Shown in pieces: positions 42,531 through 53,472 of a stretch of DNA of 64,000 bases. Numbering within the stretch: position 1 is the first letter of the stretch; the number at the start of each line of letters is the position of its first letter. The notes below the pieces were generated by a model. It was not told the DNA's origin and ran no database searches. It worked only from the letters and a program-made list of their open reading frames with translations. A program made the translations under genes and the position numbers. The stretch is from Billgrantia pellis (GTDB lineage: Bacteria; Pseudomonadota; Gammaproteobacteria; Pseudomonadales; Halomonadaceae), in assembly GCF_008297955.1 (NCBI RefSeq), contig NZ_VTPY01000004.1, positions 434,001-498,000 of the forward strand. The letters are read 5' to 3'.

Positions 42531-44768
42531 TTGCCCGATTCCATCCCTCACCATTCGCCACGCATCCTGCGTGTGGCGCTGCCCACGCCGCTGAGGCGGC
42601 TGTTCGATTATCGCCCGTTGCGCGAGCCGCCGGCCTGCGGCTGGCAGCCTGGCCTGCGTGTGCGCGTACCGTTCGGCCGGCGCCAAATGGTCGGCGTGGT
42701 GGTGGAGTGCATCGACTCGAGCGACTTGCCCCCGGATCGGCTCAAGCCCGTGGAAGCCTGCCTGGACGCGACCCCACTGCCTGAAGATTGGCTATGGCTG
42801 TGCCGCTTCACCGCACGTTACTACCAGCATTCGTTAGGCGATACCTTGCACCAGGCGCTGCCCGTGCTGTTGCGTCAGGGGCGTCCTTTGGCCGGCCGCA
42901 TGCGCGAGCGCTGGCAGGCCCTGCCCCCGTCTGCGGAGGCCGAGGCGCGTCTGGCTCGCGCACCGCGGCAGGCCGAGCTGCTGGCCATGCTGCGCCAGCA
43001 TCACCACGGCCTGCCGACCCAGGCCGTATTGGCTCAGAGCTTTTCTCGCGAACAACTCCTGGCCCTGGTCGACAAGGGATTGGTCGAGCGTCTCCTAGAC
43101 CCGCTGACTGCCGCCGAGACCGGCGCCGGCCGCCTGCTGGCCGAACCGGCGCTGCCGCTGAACCGGGAGCAGGCCCAGGCGCTCGCAACCGTCCATGAAC
43201 GTCTCGAGGCCTTCCATCCCTGTCTTCTGCACGGGGTCACCGGTAGTGGCAAGACCGAAGTTTACCTGCAGCTGATCGAGGCGGTGGTTGCCCGTGATCG
43301 CCAGGCGCTGCTGCTGGTGCCGGAGATCGGCCTGACGCCGCAGACCCTGGCGCGCTTCCGGCAACGTTTCCGCGTCCCGGTAGTGGCCCTTCACTCGGGG
43401 CTCACCGACCATGAGCGCCTGGACGCTTGGGAGGCGGCAGCCAGCGGACGCGCCCCGATCATCATCGGCACCCGATCGGCGATCTTCACGCCACTGGCCC
43501 GCCCCGGCGTCATCATCGTCGACGAAGAGCACGACGGCTCGTTCAAGCAGCAGGAGGGGCTGCGCTACCATGCCCGCGACCTGGCCGTAACCCGCGCCAA
43601 GCACCATGCCATTCCCCTGCTGCTGGGTAGCGCCACGCCATCGCTGGAAAGCCTCTATCACGCCGAACGCGGCAACTACCGGCACTTGCGCCTGACCCGC
43701 CGCGCCAGCCGCCATGCGCCGGCCCGGCTCGAGCTGATCGATCTGCGCGGGCGACCGCGCCAGGGCGGTCTGATCCCACCGGCCATCGAGGCGATCCGCG
43801 AAACCCTGGCGGCCGGACACCAGGTGCTCATCTTCATCAATCGACGCGGCTTCGCTCCGACCCTGGCCTGCCATGCCTGCGGCTGGCTGGCCGACTGCGA
43901 CCACTGTGATGCGCGCATGACGCTGCACCGACAGCCCCCCATGCTGGCCTGCCACCATTGCGACAAGCGACGTCCGGTGCCGGACGCCTGCCCCAGTTGC
44001 GGCAGCGCCGATCTGCGTCCGCTGGGCAGCGGCACCGAGCGCACCGAGGAGACCCTGGCGGCACTGTTCCCCAAGGTGCCTGTCCATCGCATCGACCGCG
44101 ACAGCACCCGCCGACGCGACGCCTTCGAGCACATGCTCGGCCAGGTGCGCCGCGGCGAGCCCTGCCTGCTGGTGGGCACCCAGATGCTGGCCAAGGGCCA
44201 CCATCTGCCCCATGTCACCTTGGTGGTCGTGGTCAATGCCGACGGCGGTCTCTACGCCAGCGATTTTCGCGCCCTGGAGCACAGCGCCCAGTTGCTTATT
44301 CAGGTTGCCGGACGTGCAGGCCGTGCCAGCCATCCCGGCCGCGTGCTGGTGCAGACCCTGCATACCGACGACCCTCATCTGCGCATGCTGGCTCAGCAAG
44401 GCTACGATACGCTGGCCGAGCAGCTGTTGGCCGAGCGCCGCGCCGCCGCCCTGCCGCCCTATCGCTTTCTCGCCCTGTTGCGGCTGGAAAGCCCCAAGGA
44501 GGAAGCCGCCAGTGCCCTGGGCGGCGAGGCGGCGGCAATGCTGCGCCATTGGGTCGCCGCGCACGCTCCCGACGTCAGTTGCCTGGGCCCCGTGCCGGCA
44601 CCCATGGAGCGACGCCAGAACCGCTATCACTTGCAGCTGATGTTGAGCAGCGCGCGACGCAGCCAGCTGCATGCCGCCTGCGCGCAGCTCACCGCCTGGC
44701 TGGAAGCCTCGCCGGAGGCGCGCCGGGTGCGCTGGTCGCTGGACGTCGACCCGCAGACGCTGGCTTAG
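42531..44768 (+). CDS. priA: primosomal replication helicase PriA
   Basis: 745 residues. N-terminal fork-binding domain (LRVALPTPLRRLFDYRPL), Walker A GVTGSGKTEVYLQ, DEEHDGSFKQQEG helicase motif, then eight cysteines in CHACGWLADCDHCD and CHHCDKRRPVPDACPSCG that bind two zincs. Restarts stalled forks. TTG 42531 appears to be the start, with GGAGG 5 nt upstream. Confidence 0.95.
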   Translation: MPDSIPHHSPRILRVALPTPLRRLFDYRPLREPPACGWQPGLRVRVPFGRRQMVGVVVECIDSSDLPPDRLKPVEACLDATPLPEDWLWLCRFTARYYQHSLGDTLHQALPVLLRQGRPLAGRMRERWQALPPSAEAEARLARAPRQAELLAMLRQHHHGLPTQAVLAQSFSREQLLALVDKGLVERLLDPLTAAETGAGRLLAEPALPLNREQAQALATVHERLEAFHPCLLHGVTGSGKTEVYLQLIEAVVARDRQALLLVPEIGLTPQTLARFRQRFRVPVVALHSGLTDHERLDAWEAAASGRAPIIIGTRSAIFTPLARPGVIIVDEEHDGSFKQQEGLRYHARDLAVTRAKHHAIPLLLGSATPSLESLYHAERGNYRHLRLTRRASRHAPARLELIDLRGRPRQGGLIPPAIEAIRETLAAGHQVLIFINRRGFAPTLACHACGWLADCDHCDARMTLHRQPPMLACHHCDKRRPVPDACPSCGSADLRPLGSGTERTEETLAALFPKVPVHRIDRDSTRRRDAFEHMLGQVRRGEPCLLVGTQMLAKGHHLPHVTLVVVVNADGGLYASDFRALEHSAQLLIQVAGRAGRASHPGRVLVQTLHTDDPHLRMLAQQGYDTLAEQLLAERRAAALPPYRFLALLRLESPKEEAASALGGEAAAMLRHWVAAHAPDVSCLGPVPAPMERRQNRYHLQLMLSSARRSQLHAACAQLTAWLEASPEARRVRWSLDVDPQTLA

Positions 44769-44993
44769 CGACGCGCCACGAGTTGCCAACTGGCCTCCTG
44801 AGCCCGAAGCCTGAAGCGATGCCGGCAGGGTTTAAAGCCGCGGCACAATTGCCGATAATGGCCGACCAGACCCATTCGGGATCACGGCATCATTGCTGCG
44901 CTTCGGGCACCTTTTCCTTCGTGGCCGCGCCATGCGCGAACGCCTCGCCACCGTCATTCGCTCGCGCCCAGCGCCACAGGACAGACGAGTTTC

Positions 44994-46679
44994 ATGAAAG
45001 AGACGATCATCACCCTGCTCGAGGGCGCCCTCGAGACCCTCAAGCAGCAGGGCACGCTGCCCGCTGACATCGCCCCCGTCATCAAGGTCGATCCGACCAA
45101 GGACAAGGCCCACGGCGACTACGCCACCAATCTGGCGCTGGTGCTCGCCAAGCCCGCCGGCCGCAAGCCTCGCGAGCTGGCTGAAGCGCTGATCGCCGCG
45201 TTACCGCCCAGCGACGCCGTGGAGAAGGTCGAGATCGCCGGCCCCGGCTTCGTTAACTTCTTCGCCGCCACCGACGCCGCCGCGCAGATCGTGCGCCAGG
45301 TACTCGACGCCGGTGACGCCTTCGGCCGCAGCCTGGCCGGAGGCGGCCAGAAAGTGCAGGTGGAGTTCGTCTCCGCCAACCCCACCGGGCCGCTGCACGT
45401 AGGTCATGGCCGCGGTGCCGCCATCGGCGATTGCATCGCCCGGCTGCTCGAGGCAACCGGCTTCGATGTCACCCGCGAGTTCTACTACAACGACGCCGGC
45501 GCTCAGATCGCCAACCTGGCCTTGTCGGTGCAGGCTCGTGCCAAGGGCGTGACGCCCGATGGCGACGCCTGGCCCGCCGACGGCTATCGCGGCGACTATA
45601 TCCTCGAAGTGGCCAATGGCTATCTGGCTGGCGAAACGGTGCACGCCGACGACCGTCACGTCACCGGCAAGGGCGACCCTGACGACCTCGACGCCATTCG
45701 TGAGTTCGCCGTGGCCTGGCTGCGCCGCGAGCAGGATCTCGACCTCAAGGCCTTCGGCGTCGAGTTCGACGTCTATTTCCTCGAATCCTCGCTATACGAG
45801 AAGGGCAAGGTCGAGGATGTGGTCGAGCGGCTGATCGCCGGCGGCCATACCTATGAAAAGGACGGCGCCCTATGGCTGCGCACTACCGATTTCGGCGACG
45901 ACAAGGATCGGGTGATGCGCAAATCCGACGGCAGCTACACCTACTTTCTGCCCGATGTGGCCTACCACCTGAACAAGTGGCAGCGCGGTTTCACCACCGT
46001 GATCAACGAGCAGGGCGCCGACCACCACTCCACCGTGACGCGCGTACGCGCCGGGCTGCAGGCACTCGAGATCGGCATCCCCAAGGGTTGGCCCGACTAC
46101 GTGCTGCACCAGATGGTGATGGTGACCCGCTCGGGGGTCGAGGTGAAGCTCTCCAAACGGGCCGGCAGCTACGTGACCGTGCGCGACCTGATCGACGAGG
46201 TGGGCCGCGACGCCACCCGCTTCTTCCTCGCCGCGCGGCGCGCCGACTCGCAGCTGACCTTCGACATCGACCTGGCCCGCTCGCAGTCCAACGACAACCC
46301 GGTCTACTACGTGCAATACGCTCACGCCCGGGTGTGCAGCATGCTGCGCAAAGCCCAGGCCGACGGCCAGCCCTTCGACCATGACCTGGCGATGGCCAAC
46401 CTGGCCCGGCTCGATGCCGACCAGGAAAAAACAGTGATGAACCGTCTGGCCCGCTTCCCTGAGGTCGTCGACCACGCCGCCGCCAGCCGCGAGCCGCAGC
46501 AAGTGGCCCAGTACCTGCTGGATCTGGCCGCCGAATTCCACTCCTGCTACAACGCGGTGAAGGTGATGGTCGAGGACGATGCGCTGCGCAATGCACGCCT
46601 GGCCTTGGGCCTCGCCGCGCGCCAGGTGCTGCGCAATGGCCTCGACTTGATGGGCGTGAGCGCCCCCGAGGAGATGTAG
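44994..46679 (+). CDS. argS: arginyl-tRNA synthetase
   Basis: 561 residues, class I. N-terminal Add-1 domain, the HIGH-like [12 protein letters not shown] after [18 protein letters not shown] in the KMSKS position, and a C-terminal DALR anticodon-binding domain. AGGA precedes ATG 44994. The intergenic 225 nt upstream shows only a weak promoter-like GATAAT. Two tRNA-Arg genes are elsewhere in the window. Confidence 0.97.
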   Translation: MKETIITLLEGALETLKQQGTLPADIAPVIKVDPTKDKAHGDYATNLALVLAKPAGRKPRELAEALIAALPPSDAVEKVEIAGPGFVNFFAATDAAAQIVRQVLDAGDAFGRSLAGGGQKVQVEFVSANPTGPLHVGHGRGAAIGDCIARLLEATGFDVTREFYYNDAGAQIANLALSVQARAKGVTPDGDAWPADGYRGDYILEVANGYLAGETVHADDRHVTGKGDPDDLDAIREFAVAWLRREQDLDLKAFGVEFDVYFLESSLYEKGKVEDVVERLIAGGHTYEKDGALWLRTTDFGDDKDRVMRKSDGSYTYFLPDVAYHLNKWQRGFTTVINEQGADHHSTVTRVRAGLQALEIGIPKGWPDYVLHQMVMVTRSGVEVKLSKRAGSYVTVRDLIDEVGRDATRFFLAARRADSQLTFDIDLARSQSNDNPVYYVQYAHARVCSMLRKAQADGQPFDHDLAMANLARLDADQEKTVMNRLARFPEVVDHAAASREPQQVAQYLLDLAAEFHSCYNAVKVMVEDDALRNARLALGLAARQVLRNGLDLMGVSAPEEM

Positions 46680-46682
46680 CGC

Positions 46683-47441
46683 ATGGCCACCCGTCGCCCA
46701 CCGCCCAAGAAGCGCGGCGCCACGACCAGCCGCCGTCGGGCTCCCGCACGCCGCCAGGGATTCCGCCTGCCCGGCTGGGTATGGGGAATCGGCGGCGTGA
46801 TCGCCGGTTTCCTGATGGCCCAGCACCAGCACGGCACCGCGCCATGGCAGCCGGGCCAGGAGTGGCCGCTGGCCAACCTGCTGCCTCGCACGCCGTCGAC
46901 AGAGACCGAGCCACCCCCGAGCGTCGAACCCAGCGAACCGCGCATGCCGACCTTCGAGTTCTATACGCTGCTGCCCGAGGAGGTCGTCGCCCCGCGTGAC
47001 GTGGCCTCAACGGCCTCGCCTCCCGAGCCCACGGTCGAGGTCCCGCCACCGCTCGACGCCGACTCCGCCACGTCCGTTGCCGCCACGTCCAATGCGACAG
47101 GCGACGAGCCGGCCGCAGACGATCCCATCGCGCAGGTAATCGCCGCCAACCTGCGCGAAGAAGTCAGCGCCACGCCGGCCAGTGAAGCTACGGCACCGGA
47201 CGGTACCCGTTACATGCTGCAGGCGGCGTCCTTCCGCCAGCCGCAGGATGCCGAGCAGTTGCGCCAGCGGCTGCGCAACCTGAGCCTGATGGCCCAGGTC
47301 AGCCAGGTGCAGGCGGCCGACGGCGAGACCTGGCATCGGGTCATGGTCGGCCCCTACGATGACACGCGCGAGCTCAACCGCGCCGAGGACTTGATGCTGA
47401 CCCAGGGGATCAAGCCGCTACGACATCGTGCCACCAACTAA
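46683..47441 (+). CDS. SPOR-domain membrane protein (FtsN-like)
   Basis: 252 residues. Short basic cytoplasmic N-terminus rich in Arg/Lys, one helix (WVWGIGGVIAGFLMA, about 34-50), a long Pro/Glu/Ala-rich periplasmic linker, and a C-terminal SPOR domain (YMLQAASFRQPQDAEQLRQRL). Binds denuded septal glycan, so a division role is likely. It corresponds to the SPOR gene between argS and hslV in Pseudomonas. Starts 3 nt past the argS stop. Confidence 0.87.
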   Translation: MATRRPPPKKRGATTSRRRAPARRQGFRLPGWVWGIGGVIAGFLMAQHQHGTAPWQPGQEWPLANLLPRTPSTETEPPPSVEPSEPRMPTFEFYTLLPEEVVAPRDVASTASPPEPTVEVPPPLDADSATSVAATSNATGDEPAADDPIAQVIAANLREEVSATPASEATAPDGTRYMLQAASFRQPQDAEQLRQRLRNLSLMAQVSQVQAADGETWHRVMVGPYDDTRELNRAEDLMLTQGIKPLRHRATN

Positions 47442-47449
47442 GCCCGGCG

Positions 47450-47477
47450 CTTGAATTCGCCTGTTGCTGCCCGCACC
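47450..47477 (+). promoter_or_regulatory. possible heat-shock (sigma-32) promoter for hslVU
   Basis: CTTGAAT (47450-47456), 13-nt spacer, CCCGCACC (47470-47477). The -35 matches CTTGAAA well; the -10 is a partial match to CCCCATnT. hslVU is a heat-shock operon in relatives. Confidence 0.35.
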
Positions 47478-47566
47478 TACCCTGAACGCTCTTGTCCGGC
47501 CCCCGGCCCCGCCGGGGCGCCGAAAGTCACCGGGAGCCCAACGCTCCCCGTTACGGAGTCTTCTTC

Positions 47567-48085
47567 ATGACCACGATCGTTTCCGTACGCCGCGGCGAGC
47601 AGGTCGCTCTGGCCGGCGACGGCCAGGTATCGCTGGGCAATACCGTGATGAAGGGCAATGCCAGCAAGGTGCGTCGTCTCTATCGCGGCCAGGTGCTGGC
47701 GGGGTTCGCCGGCGGCACCGCCGACGCCTTCACCCTGTTCGAGCGCTTCGAAGCACAGCTGGAAAAATACCAGGGCAACCTGGTCAAGGCCGCCGTCGAG
47801 CTGGCCAAGGATTGGCGCACCGATCGTGCCCTGCGCCGCCTCGAGGCGCTGCTCGCGGTGGCCGATAGAAACGCCTCGCTGATCATCACCGGCAACGGCG
47901 ACGTGGTGGAACCCGAGCGCGGCATCATCGCCATCGGCTCGGGTGGCAACTTCGCCCTGGCCGCGGCCCGAGCCATGCTCGAGAACACCGAGCTCACGGC
48001 CAAGGAGATCACCGAGAAGTCTCTGGACATCGCCGCCGACATCTGCGTGTTCACCAACCATCACGTTACTCTCGAAACGCTCTAA
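47567..48085 (+). CDS. hslV: ATP-dependent protease subunit HslV (ClpQ)
   Basis: 172 residues. After removal of Met-1 the N-terminal Thr (TTIVSVRRG) is the catalytic nucleophile. The family segment [20 protein letters not shown] follows. ATG 47567 is required for this processing; the frame opens further upstream at 47492. Forms a double hexamer with HslU, 11 nt downstream. Confidence 0.97.
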   Translation: MTTIVSVRRGEQVALAGDGQVSLGNTVMKGNASKVRRLYRGQVLAGFAGGTADAFTLFERFEAQLEKYQGNLVKAAVELAKDWRTDRALRRLEALLAVADRNASLIITGNGDVVEPERGIIAIGSGGNFALAAARAMLENTELTAKEITEKSLDIAADICVFTNHHVTLETL

Positions 48086-48096
48086 AGGCCGCCACC

Positions 48097-49419
48097 ATGT
48101 CCCAGATGACCCCCCGTGAGATCGTCCACGCCCTGGATCAGTACATCGTCGGCCAGCAGGACGCCAAGCGCGCCGTTGCCATTGCCCTGCGCAACCGCTG
48201 GCGGCGCATGCAGCTCGATGACGATCTGCGCCCCGAGGTTACCCCCAAGAATATACTGATGATCGGCCCCACCGGGGTGGGCAAGACCGAGATCGCCAGA
48301 CGTCTGGCCAAGCTCGCCCGCGCGCCCTTCATCAAGGTGGAGGCGACCAAGTTCACCGAGGTGGGCTACGTGGGCCGCGATGTGGAGTCGATCATCCGCG
48401 ACCTCACCGAAGCCGCCATCAAGCTGGTCCGCGAGCAGGCCAAGGACGAGGTCCGCCACCGCGCCGAGGATGCCGCCGAGGATCGCATCCTCGACGCCCT
48501 GTTGCCTCCCCCCCGTGGGCAGGAGGAAACGCCACGCGCGGACAGCTCCACCCGTCAGATCTTCCGCAAGAAGCTGCGCGAGGGCGACCTCGACGATAAG
48601 GAGATCGATGTCGAGGTCACGCCGCAGGGGCCGGGCATCGACATCATGACCCCGCCGGGCATGGAAGAGATGACCAGCCAGCTGCAGAGCCTGTTCTCCA
48701 ATATGGGGCGCCAGAAGACCGAGACCCGCCGGGTCAAGGTCAAGGATGCCTTTGCCCTGCTGCGCGACGAGGAGGCCGCCAAGCTGGTCAACGAGGAGGA
48801 GATCAAGCACCGCGCCATCGATGCCGTGGAGCAGAACGGCATTGTCTTCCTCGACGAGATCGACAAGGTGGCCAAGGGCGGCGGACAGTCCAGCGGCGGT
48901 GAAGTCTCGCGCGAGGGCGTGCAGCGCGACCTGCTGCCGCTGATCGAGGGCTCCACCGTCTCGACCAAGTACGGCATGGTCAAGACCGACCACATCCTGT
49001 TCATCGCTTCCGGCGCTTTCCATCTGTCGCGCCCCTCGGACCTGATCCCCGAGCTGCAGGGCCGCCTGCCGATCCGGGTCGAGCTCGAGGCGCTGACCCC
49101 CGAAGACTTCAAGCGCATCCTCACCGAGCCCTCCGCATCGCTGACCAAGCAGTACAAGGCGCTGCTGGCGACCGAGGGGCTCGAAGTCGACTTCACCGAG
49201 GACGGTATCGGGCGCATCGCCGAGATCGCCTGGCGAGTCAACGAGGGCACCGAGAACATCGGCGCGCGCCGGCTGCATACGGTGATGGAACGGCTCTTGG
49301 AAGATGCCTCGTTCAAGGGCGCCGATTTCGGTAGCCCCCTCATCATCGATGCCGCCTACGTCGACTCCCAACTCGGCGAGCTGGCCATGGACGAGGATCT
49401 GTCACGGTATATTCTGTAA
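48097..49419 (+). CDS. hslU: ATP-dependent protease ATPase subunit HslU (ClpY)
   Basis: 440 residues. Walker [16 protein letters not shown], the pore loop in [16 protein letters not shown], an I domain in the middle, Walker [13 protein letters not shown], and a C-terminal YIL tail that docks into HslV. Unfolds substrates for HslV. Confidence 0.97.
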   Translation: MSQMTPREIVHALDQYIVGQQDAKRAVAIALRNRWRRMQLDDDLRPEVTPKNILMIGPTGVGKTEIARRLAKLARAPFIKVEATKFTEVGYVGRDVESIIRDLTEAAIKLVREQAKDEVRHRAEDAAEDRILDALLPPPRGQEETPRADSSTRQIFRKKLREGDLDDKEIDVEVTPQGPGIDIMTPPGMEEMTSQLQSLFSNMGRQKTETRRVKVKDAFALLRDEEAAKLVNEEEIKHRAIDAVEQNGIVFLDEIDKVAKGGGQSSGGEVSREGVQRDLLPLIEGSTVSTKYGMVKTDHILFIASGAFHLSRPSDLIPELQGRLPIRVELEALTPEDFKRILTEPSASLTKQYKALLATEGLEVDFTEDGIGRIAEIAWRVNEGTENIGARRLHTVMERLLEDASFKGADFGSPLIIDAAYVDSQLGELAMDEDLSRYIL

Positions 49420-49450
49420 GTCATGTGCGACGGGCTTCGGGCCACGAGCC

Positions 49451-49527
49451 GCTCGACGCTCGACGCTCGACGCTCGACGCTCGAAGCTCGAAGCTCGAAG
49501 CTCGAAGCTCGAAGCTCGAAGCTCGAA
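49451..49527. repeat. 11-copy heptamer tandem repeat
   Basis: Four perfect copies of GCTCGAC (49451-49478) followed by seven perfect copies of GCTCGAA (49479-49527). It fills most of the hslU-DUF971 spacer and ends 3 nt before the AGGAG ribosome binding site of the next gene. A candidate slippage-prone VNTR. Confidence 0.97.
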
Positions 49528-49541
49528 GTCAGGAGTCTGTC

Positions 49542-49925
49542 ATGACCGCCCCCATCCCCAGCAAGATTCATTACCACAAGAAGGCCCGCGAGCTGGAGCT
49601 GACCTATGCCGATGGCGAGAGCCATCGGTTGCCGGTCGAGTACCTGCGCGTCTACTCCCCTTCCGCCGAGGTGCGCGGCCATCACCCCAGCCAGGCCGTG
49701 CTGCAGGTGGGCAAGAAGGATGTGGGATTGAAAAACATCGAGCCGGTGGGCCGTTACGCCGTCAAGCTGGCCTTCGACGACGGCCACGACAGCGGTCTGT
49801 TCAGTTGGGAATACCTCCATGAGCTGATCCAACACCGCGAGGCCTATTGGGCCGACTACCTCGAGCGCCTGGAAAAAGCCGGTGCCAGCCGGGAACCCTT
49901 GGGTATCGAGATCAAGCAACTCTAG
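49542..49925 (+). CDS. DUF971 protein (gamma-butyrobetaine hydroxylase-like N-terminal domain)
   Basis: 127 residues, single DUF971 domain: HYHKKARELELTYADG, LPVEYLRVYSPSAEVRGHH and FSWEYLHELI. Seen in Fe-S cluster related proteins and at the N-terminus of carnitine-biosynthesis hydroxylases; role here unknown. AGGAG precedes ATG 49542. The longer open frame translates the heptamer repeat and is not credible. Confidence 0.85.
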   Translation: MTAPIPSKIHYHKKARELELTYADGESHRLPVEYLRVYSPSAEVRGHHPSQAVLQVGKKDVGLKNIEPVGRYAVKLAFDDGHDSGLFSWEYLHELIQHREAYWADYLERLEKAGASREPLGIEIKQL

Positions 49926-50024
49926 CCGCCTGTCAAAGACAAGGAAGCCGAGGGAAGGCTACAATGGGGCGCAAATTGAGGTCCGTTCCTCACCTTTCCG
50001 CAGCGATTCGGGAGCCCTTTCCGC

Positions 50025-50792
50025 ATGAGCCTTCACTCCACCCCCGGGGATCAGCGCATCACTCACTTCGGCTATCAGGAAGTGCCGGTCGAGGAAAAGG
50101 CCTCGCGCGTGGCCGACGTCTTTCACTCCGTGGCGGCACGCTACGACGTCATGAACGACCTGATGTCGCTGGGCATTCATCGCCTGTGGAAGCGCCTCAC
50201 CATCGAGCGCAGCGGGGTGCGTCCCGGCCATAGCGTGCTCGACATCGCCGGCGGCACGGGCGACCTCACGCTCAAGTTCTCGCGCATGGTCGGCACCCGC
50301 GGCCGGGTGGTACTGGCCGACATCAACGAATCGATGCTGCGCGTCGGGCGCGACAAGCTGATCGACAACGGCGTCGGCGGCAATGTCGAGTATGTCCAGG
50401 CCAATGCCGAGTGCCTGCCGTTCCCCGACAACAGCTTCGACTGCATCACCATCGCCTTCGGCCTGCGCAACGTTACCGACAAGGACGCCGCGCTGCGCTC
50501 GATGGCCCGCGTGCTCAAGCCCGGCGGCCGCCTGCTGGTGCTGGAGTTCTCCAAGCCCAACAACCCCGTGCTGACCCGCGCCTACGACGAGTATTCGTTT
50601 CGTCTGCTGCCCTTCATGGGCCAGATGGTGGCGGGCGACTCCGACAGCTATCGTTATCTCGCCGAGTCGATCCGCATGCACCCCGACCAGGAAACGCTCA
50701 AGGCGATGATGGAAGCCGCCGGCCTGGAGCGCGTCGAGTTCACCAATCTCACCGGTGGTATCGTCGCCCTGCACCGCGGCATCAAGCTCTGA
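50025..50792 (+). CDS. ubiE: ubiquinone/menaquinone C-methyltransferase UbiE
   Basis: 255 residues. SAM-binding [16 protein letters not shown], then [25 protein letters not shown] and LEFSKPN. Methylates the quinone ring in ubiquinone synthesis. GGGAG precedes ATG 50025. First of ubiE-ubiJ-ubiB. Confidence 0.97.
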   Translation: MSLHSTPGDQRITHFGYQEVPVEEKASRVADVFHSVAARYDVMNDLMSLGIHRLWKRLTIERSGVRPGHSVLDIAGGTGDLTLKFSRMVGTRGRVVLADINESMLRVGRDKLIDNGVGGNVEYVQANAECLPFPDNSFDCITIAFGLRNVTDKDAALRSMARVLKPGGRLLVLEFSKPNNPVLTRAYDEYSFRLLPFMGQMVAGDSDSYRYLAESIRMHPDQETLKAMMEAAGLERVEFTNLTGGIVALHRGIKL

Positions 50793-50799
50793 GGCCGTG

Positions 50800-51438
50800 A
50801 TGACGCTGACCCCGACCCTGCTGCTGGCCGCCATCGAACGCTCCCTCAACGTCCTGCTCGCCCGCGACCTCGCCGCACCGAGCCGCTTGTCGCGGCTTGC
50901 TGGCCAGCGGGTGCTGCTGCGCCTCGAACGCCCCGCCCTCGCGCTGATGCTGAGTTTCCATCCTCATGGCGTCGACCTGTTGCGTCAGGATGCAGCCGAC
51001 GAGGCGGAAGCCGATGCGGTGATCGAGCTCGATGCCGAGGCGCTCGGCGACCTGCTCGGCGGGGAGTCGATGGAGCGCCTGATGTTCCAGAGCCGACTGG
51101 CGGTACGCGGGCGGGTGCATTTGCTCGAAGAAGCTCGCGACCTGTTTCTCGACCTCGATATCGACTGGGAGGGCGAACTCGCCCAGTGGTTGGGTGACGT
51201 GCCTGCCCACAGCCTGGCCGAAGGCGTTCGTCGCATGACCCGCTGGGGACTGCGCGCGCAGCAGGAGATGCGCGCCGATATCGCCGAGTACGTCTTCGAG
51301 GAGGCCCGCCTGCTACCGAGCCGGCAACAGCTCGAGAACCTGCGCGATCATCTGACCGAGCTGGAAATCGCCACCGATCGACTCGACGCTCGGCTGGCGC
51401 GGCTGCGACGACGACTGGAACGCGAGGCCACGGCATGA
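50800..51438 (+). CDS. ubiJ: ubiquinone biosynthesis accessory factor UbiJ
   Basis: 212 residues. SCP2-like lipid-binding domain ([28 protein letters not shown] region, about 25-100) followed by a helical C-terminus. Scaffold for the Ubi complex. Its stop overlaps the ubiB start by 4 nt. ATG 50800 is 7 nt past the ubiE stop. Confidence 0.9.
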   Translation: MTLTPTLLLAAIERSLNVLLARDLAAPSRLSRLAGQRVLLRLERPALALMLSFHPHGVDLLRQDAADEAEADAVIELDAEALGDLLGGESMERLMFQSRLAVRGRVHLLEEARDLFLDLDIDWEGELAQWLGDVPAHSLAEGVRRMTRWGLRAQQEMRADIAEYVFEEARLLPSRQQLENLRDHLTELEIATDRLDARLARLRRRLEREATA

Positions 51439-53060
51439 TGGGGCTCCGCCTGTTGCGCATCATGTGGGTGATCACCCGTTATCGCCTCGACACCCTGCTG
51501 CCGCTGGCCCGCCTGCCTTGGTGGCTGCGGTTGGCCTTCCTGCTCTCGCCGCTGCGCCTGGTTCCCGTAGGGAGACGCTCCGGCGGTGAACGCCTGCGCC
51601 TGGCGCTGGAGTCGCTCGGCCCGATCTTCGTCAAGTTCGGACAGCTCCTTTCCACCCGCCGCGACCTGCTGCCCGAGGAGATCGCCGACGAGTTGCGTCG
51701 CCTGCAGGATCAGGTGCCGCCCTTTCCCGGTCGCGAGGCGCGCGCCCTGGTGGAGAGCGAGCTGCACCTGCCGATCGATGCGGCCTTCGCTCACTTCGAG
51801 CCCGAGCCACTGGCCTCGGCCTCGATCGCCCAGGTGCATGCCGCCCGCCTGCACAGCGGCGAGGACGTCGTCGTCAAGATCATTCGTCCCGGCATTGATA
51901 GCGTGATGCGTCAGGACATGGCGCTGATGTATCGTGTCGCCGGGCTATTGACGCTGATCCCCGAGGCGCGCCGCCTGCGCCCGGTGGAAGTGGTGCGCGA
52001 CTACGAGGCGACGCTGTTCGACGAGCTCGACCTGCACAAGGAGGCGGCCAACACCTCGCAGCTCAAGCGCAACTTCAAGGATTCGCCTCTGCTCTACGTG
52101 CCGACGATCCACTGGTCGCATACCCGCCGCCGAGTAATGGTGCAGGAGCGCATCCACGGGGTGCCGGTGGCCGATATTGCCGCGCTACGCGCCCAAGGCA
52201 CCGATCTCAAGCGCCTCGCCGAGCGCGGCGTGGAGATCTTCTTCACCCAGGTGTTTCGCGACAATTTCTTTCACGCCGACATGCACCCGGGCAATATCTT
52301 CGTCGCGCGCGAGACCCCGCACGACCCGCAGTACATCGCCATCGACTGCGGTATCGTCGGCAGCCTGACTCGAGAGGATCAGGACTACCTGGCGCGCAAC
52401 CTGCTGGCCTTCTTCCACCAGGACTATTACGAAGTCGCCGCCCTGCACATCGAATCGGGCTGGGTCGGCGAAGAGACGCGCGCCAATGAATTCGCCGCCG
52501 CCATTCGCACCGTATGCGAGCCGATCCTCGAAAAACCGCTCAAGGACATCTCCTTCGGCCAGGTGCTGCTGGGGCTGTTCCAGACCGCGCGCCGCTTCAA
52601 CATGGAAGTGCAACCGCAGTTGGTACTGCTGCAGAAGACCTTGCTCAACATCGAGGGCCTGGGTCGCCAGCTCTATCCCGACCTCGACCTGTGGACCACT
52701 GCCAAACCCTACCTGGAGCGTTGGATGAAAGAGCGCGCCGGGGCGACGGGGTTCTGGGAGTCGCTCAAGCGCCAGGCGCCGGAGCTCTCCCGTCAGCTAC
52801 CGGAACTGCCCTCCGTGGCCCACCAGGCGCTCAGCCGGATCGAGCACGAACATCGCCAGCGCCGGCGACAGGCCCAGGCCATGAACGGTATCCAGCAGCA
52901 ACTGCGCGAGCACCGGCGCAGCGGTCGCCGCCTGCGTCTGGGGCTGCTGCTCGGCGGACTGGCGCTGGCCTGGCAACCGTTGTCCGCATGGGCTGCGGGC
53001 CAACCCTGGCCGGTGCTCGCTGCCGCCGCCCTCGGCGTGCTGCTGCTGGCCTGGCAATGA
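51435..53060 (+). CDS. ubiB: ubiquinone biosynthesis kinase-like protein UbiB
   Basis: 541 residues. KxGQ-type motif in [19 protein letters not shown], the Ala-rich loop [14 protein letters not shown], invariant [10 protein letters not shown] and IDCGIVG, and two C-terminal membrane helices. ABC1/UbiB atypical ATPase needed for coenzyme Q. Two adjacent ATG codons exist at 51435 and 51438. Confidence 0.96.
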   Translation: MMGLRLLRIMWVITRYRLDTLLPLARLPWWLRLAFLLSPLRLVPVGRRSGGERLRLALESLGPIFVKFGQLLSTRRDLLPEEIADELRRLQDQVPPFPGREARALVESELHLPIDAAFAHFEPEPLASASIAQVHAARLHSGEDVVVKIIRPGIDSVMRQDMALMYRVAGLLTLIPEARRLRPVEVVRDYEATLFDELDLHKEAANTSQLKRNFKDSPLLYVPTIHWSHTRRRVMVQERIHGVPVADIAALRAQGTDLKRLAERGVEIFFTQVFRDNFFHADMHPGNIFVARETPHDPQYIAIDCGIVGSLTREDQDYLARNLLAFFHQDYYEVAALHIESGWVGEETRANEFAAAIRTVCEPILEKPLKDISFGQVLLGLFQTARRFNMEVQPQLVLLQKTLLNIEGLGRQLYPDLDLWTTAKPYLERWMKERAGATGFWESLKRQAPELSRQLPELPSVAHQALSRIEHEHRQRRRQAQAMNGIQQQLREHRRSGRRLRLGLLLGGLALAWQPLSAWAAGQPWPVLAAAALGVLLLAWQ

Positions 53061-53090
53061 ACTTGACCCATCGCAACCCGAGGCCCGCGC

Positions 53091-53426
53091 ATGCGTGATA
53101 TTCTCGATGAACTCTTTGACGTACTGGCAAGCCGCCGCAGCGCCGATCCCAACGAATCCTACGTGGCCGCCTTGCATCAAAAGGGGCTTAACAAGATACT
53201 CGAAAAGATCGGCGAAGAAGCCACCGAGACCCTGCTGGCGGCCAAGGACGCCGAGACCGGTGGCGACGCCGAACGCCACGCGCTGGTCGCCGAGACCGCC
53301 GACCTGTGGTTTCATAGCCTGGTGATGCTGTCGCATCTCGGACTCGACCACCAGGATGTGCTCGACGAGTTGGCTCGTCGCTTCGGCATTTCGGGGCACG
53401 AAGAGAAGGCCGCAAGGTCAAAGTGA
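53091..53426 (+). CDS. hisE: phosphoribosyl-ATP pyrophosphatase
   Basis: 111 residues. All-alpha NTP pyrophosphohydrolase: [31 protein letters not shown] with Glu-rich metal-binding helix, then [17 protein letters not shown]. Second step of histidine biosynthesis. In Pseudomonas hisI lies directly upstream; here only 30 nt separate ubiB and hisE. Confidence 0.95.
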   Translation: MRDILDELFDVLASRRSADPNESYVAALHQKGLNKILEKIGEEATETLLAAKDAETGGDAERHALVAETADLWFHSLVMLSHLGLDHQDVLDELARRFGISGHEEKAARSK

Positions 53427-53472
53427 ACTCATCTTCCGGATCCGCCGGAAACCCGACTCAGAGGTAACCTTC

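Noticed and set aside
49451..49527. CRISPR-like array
   Set aside because: Units are 7 bp without spacers; it is a simple tandem repeat and no cas genes are near.
49425..49541. N-terminal extension of the DUF971 gene through the heptamer array
   Set aside because: It only translates the repeat; AGGAG and ATG at 49542 give the proper domain start.
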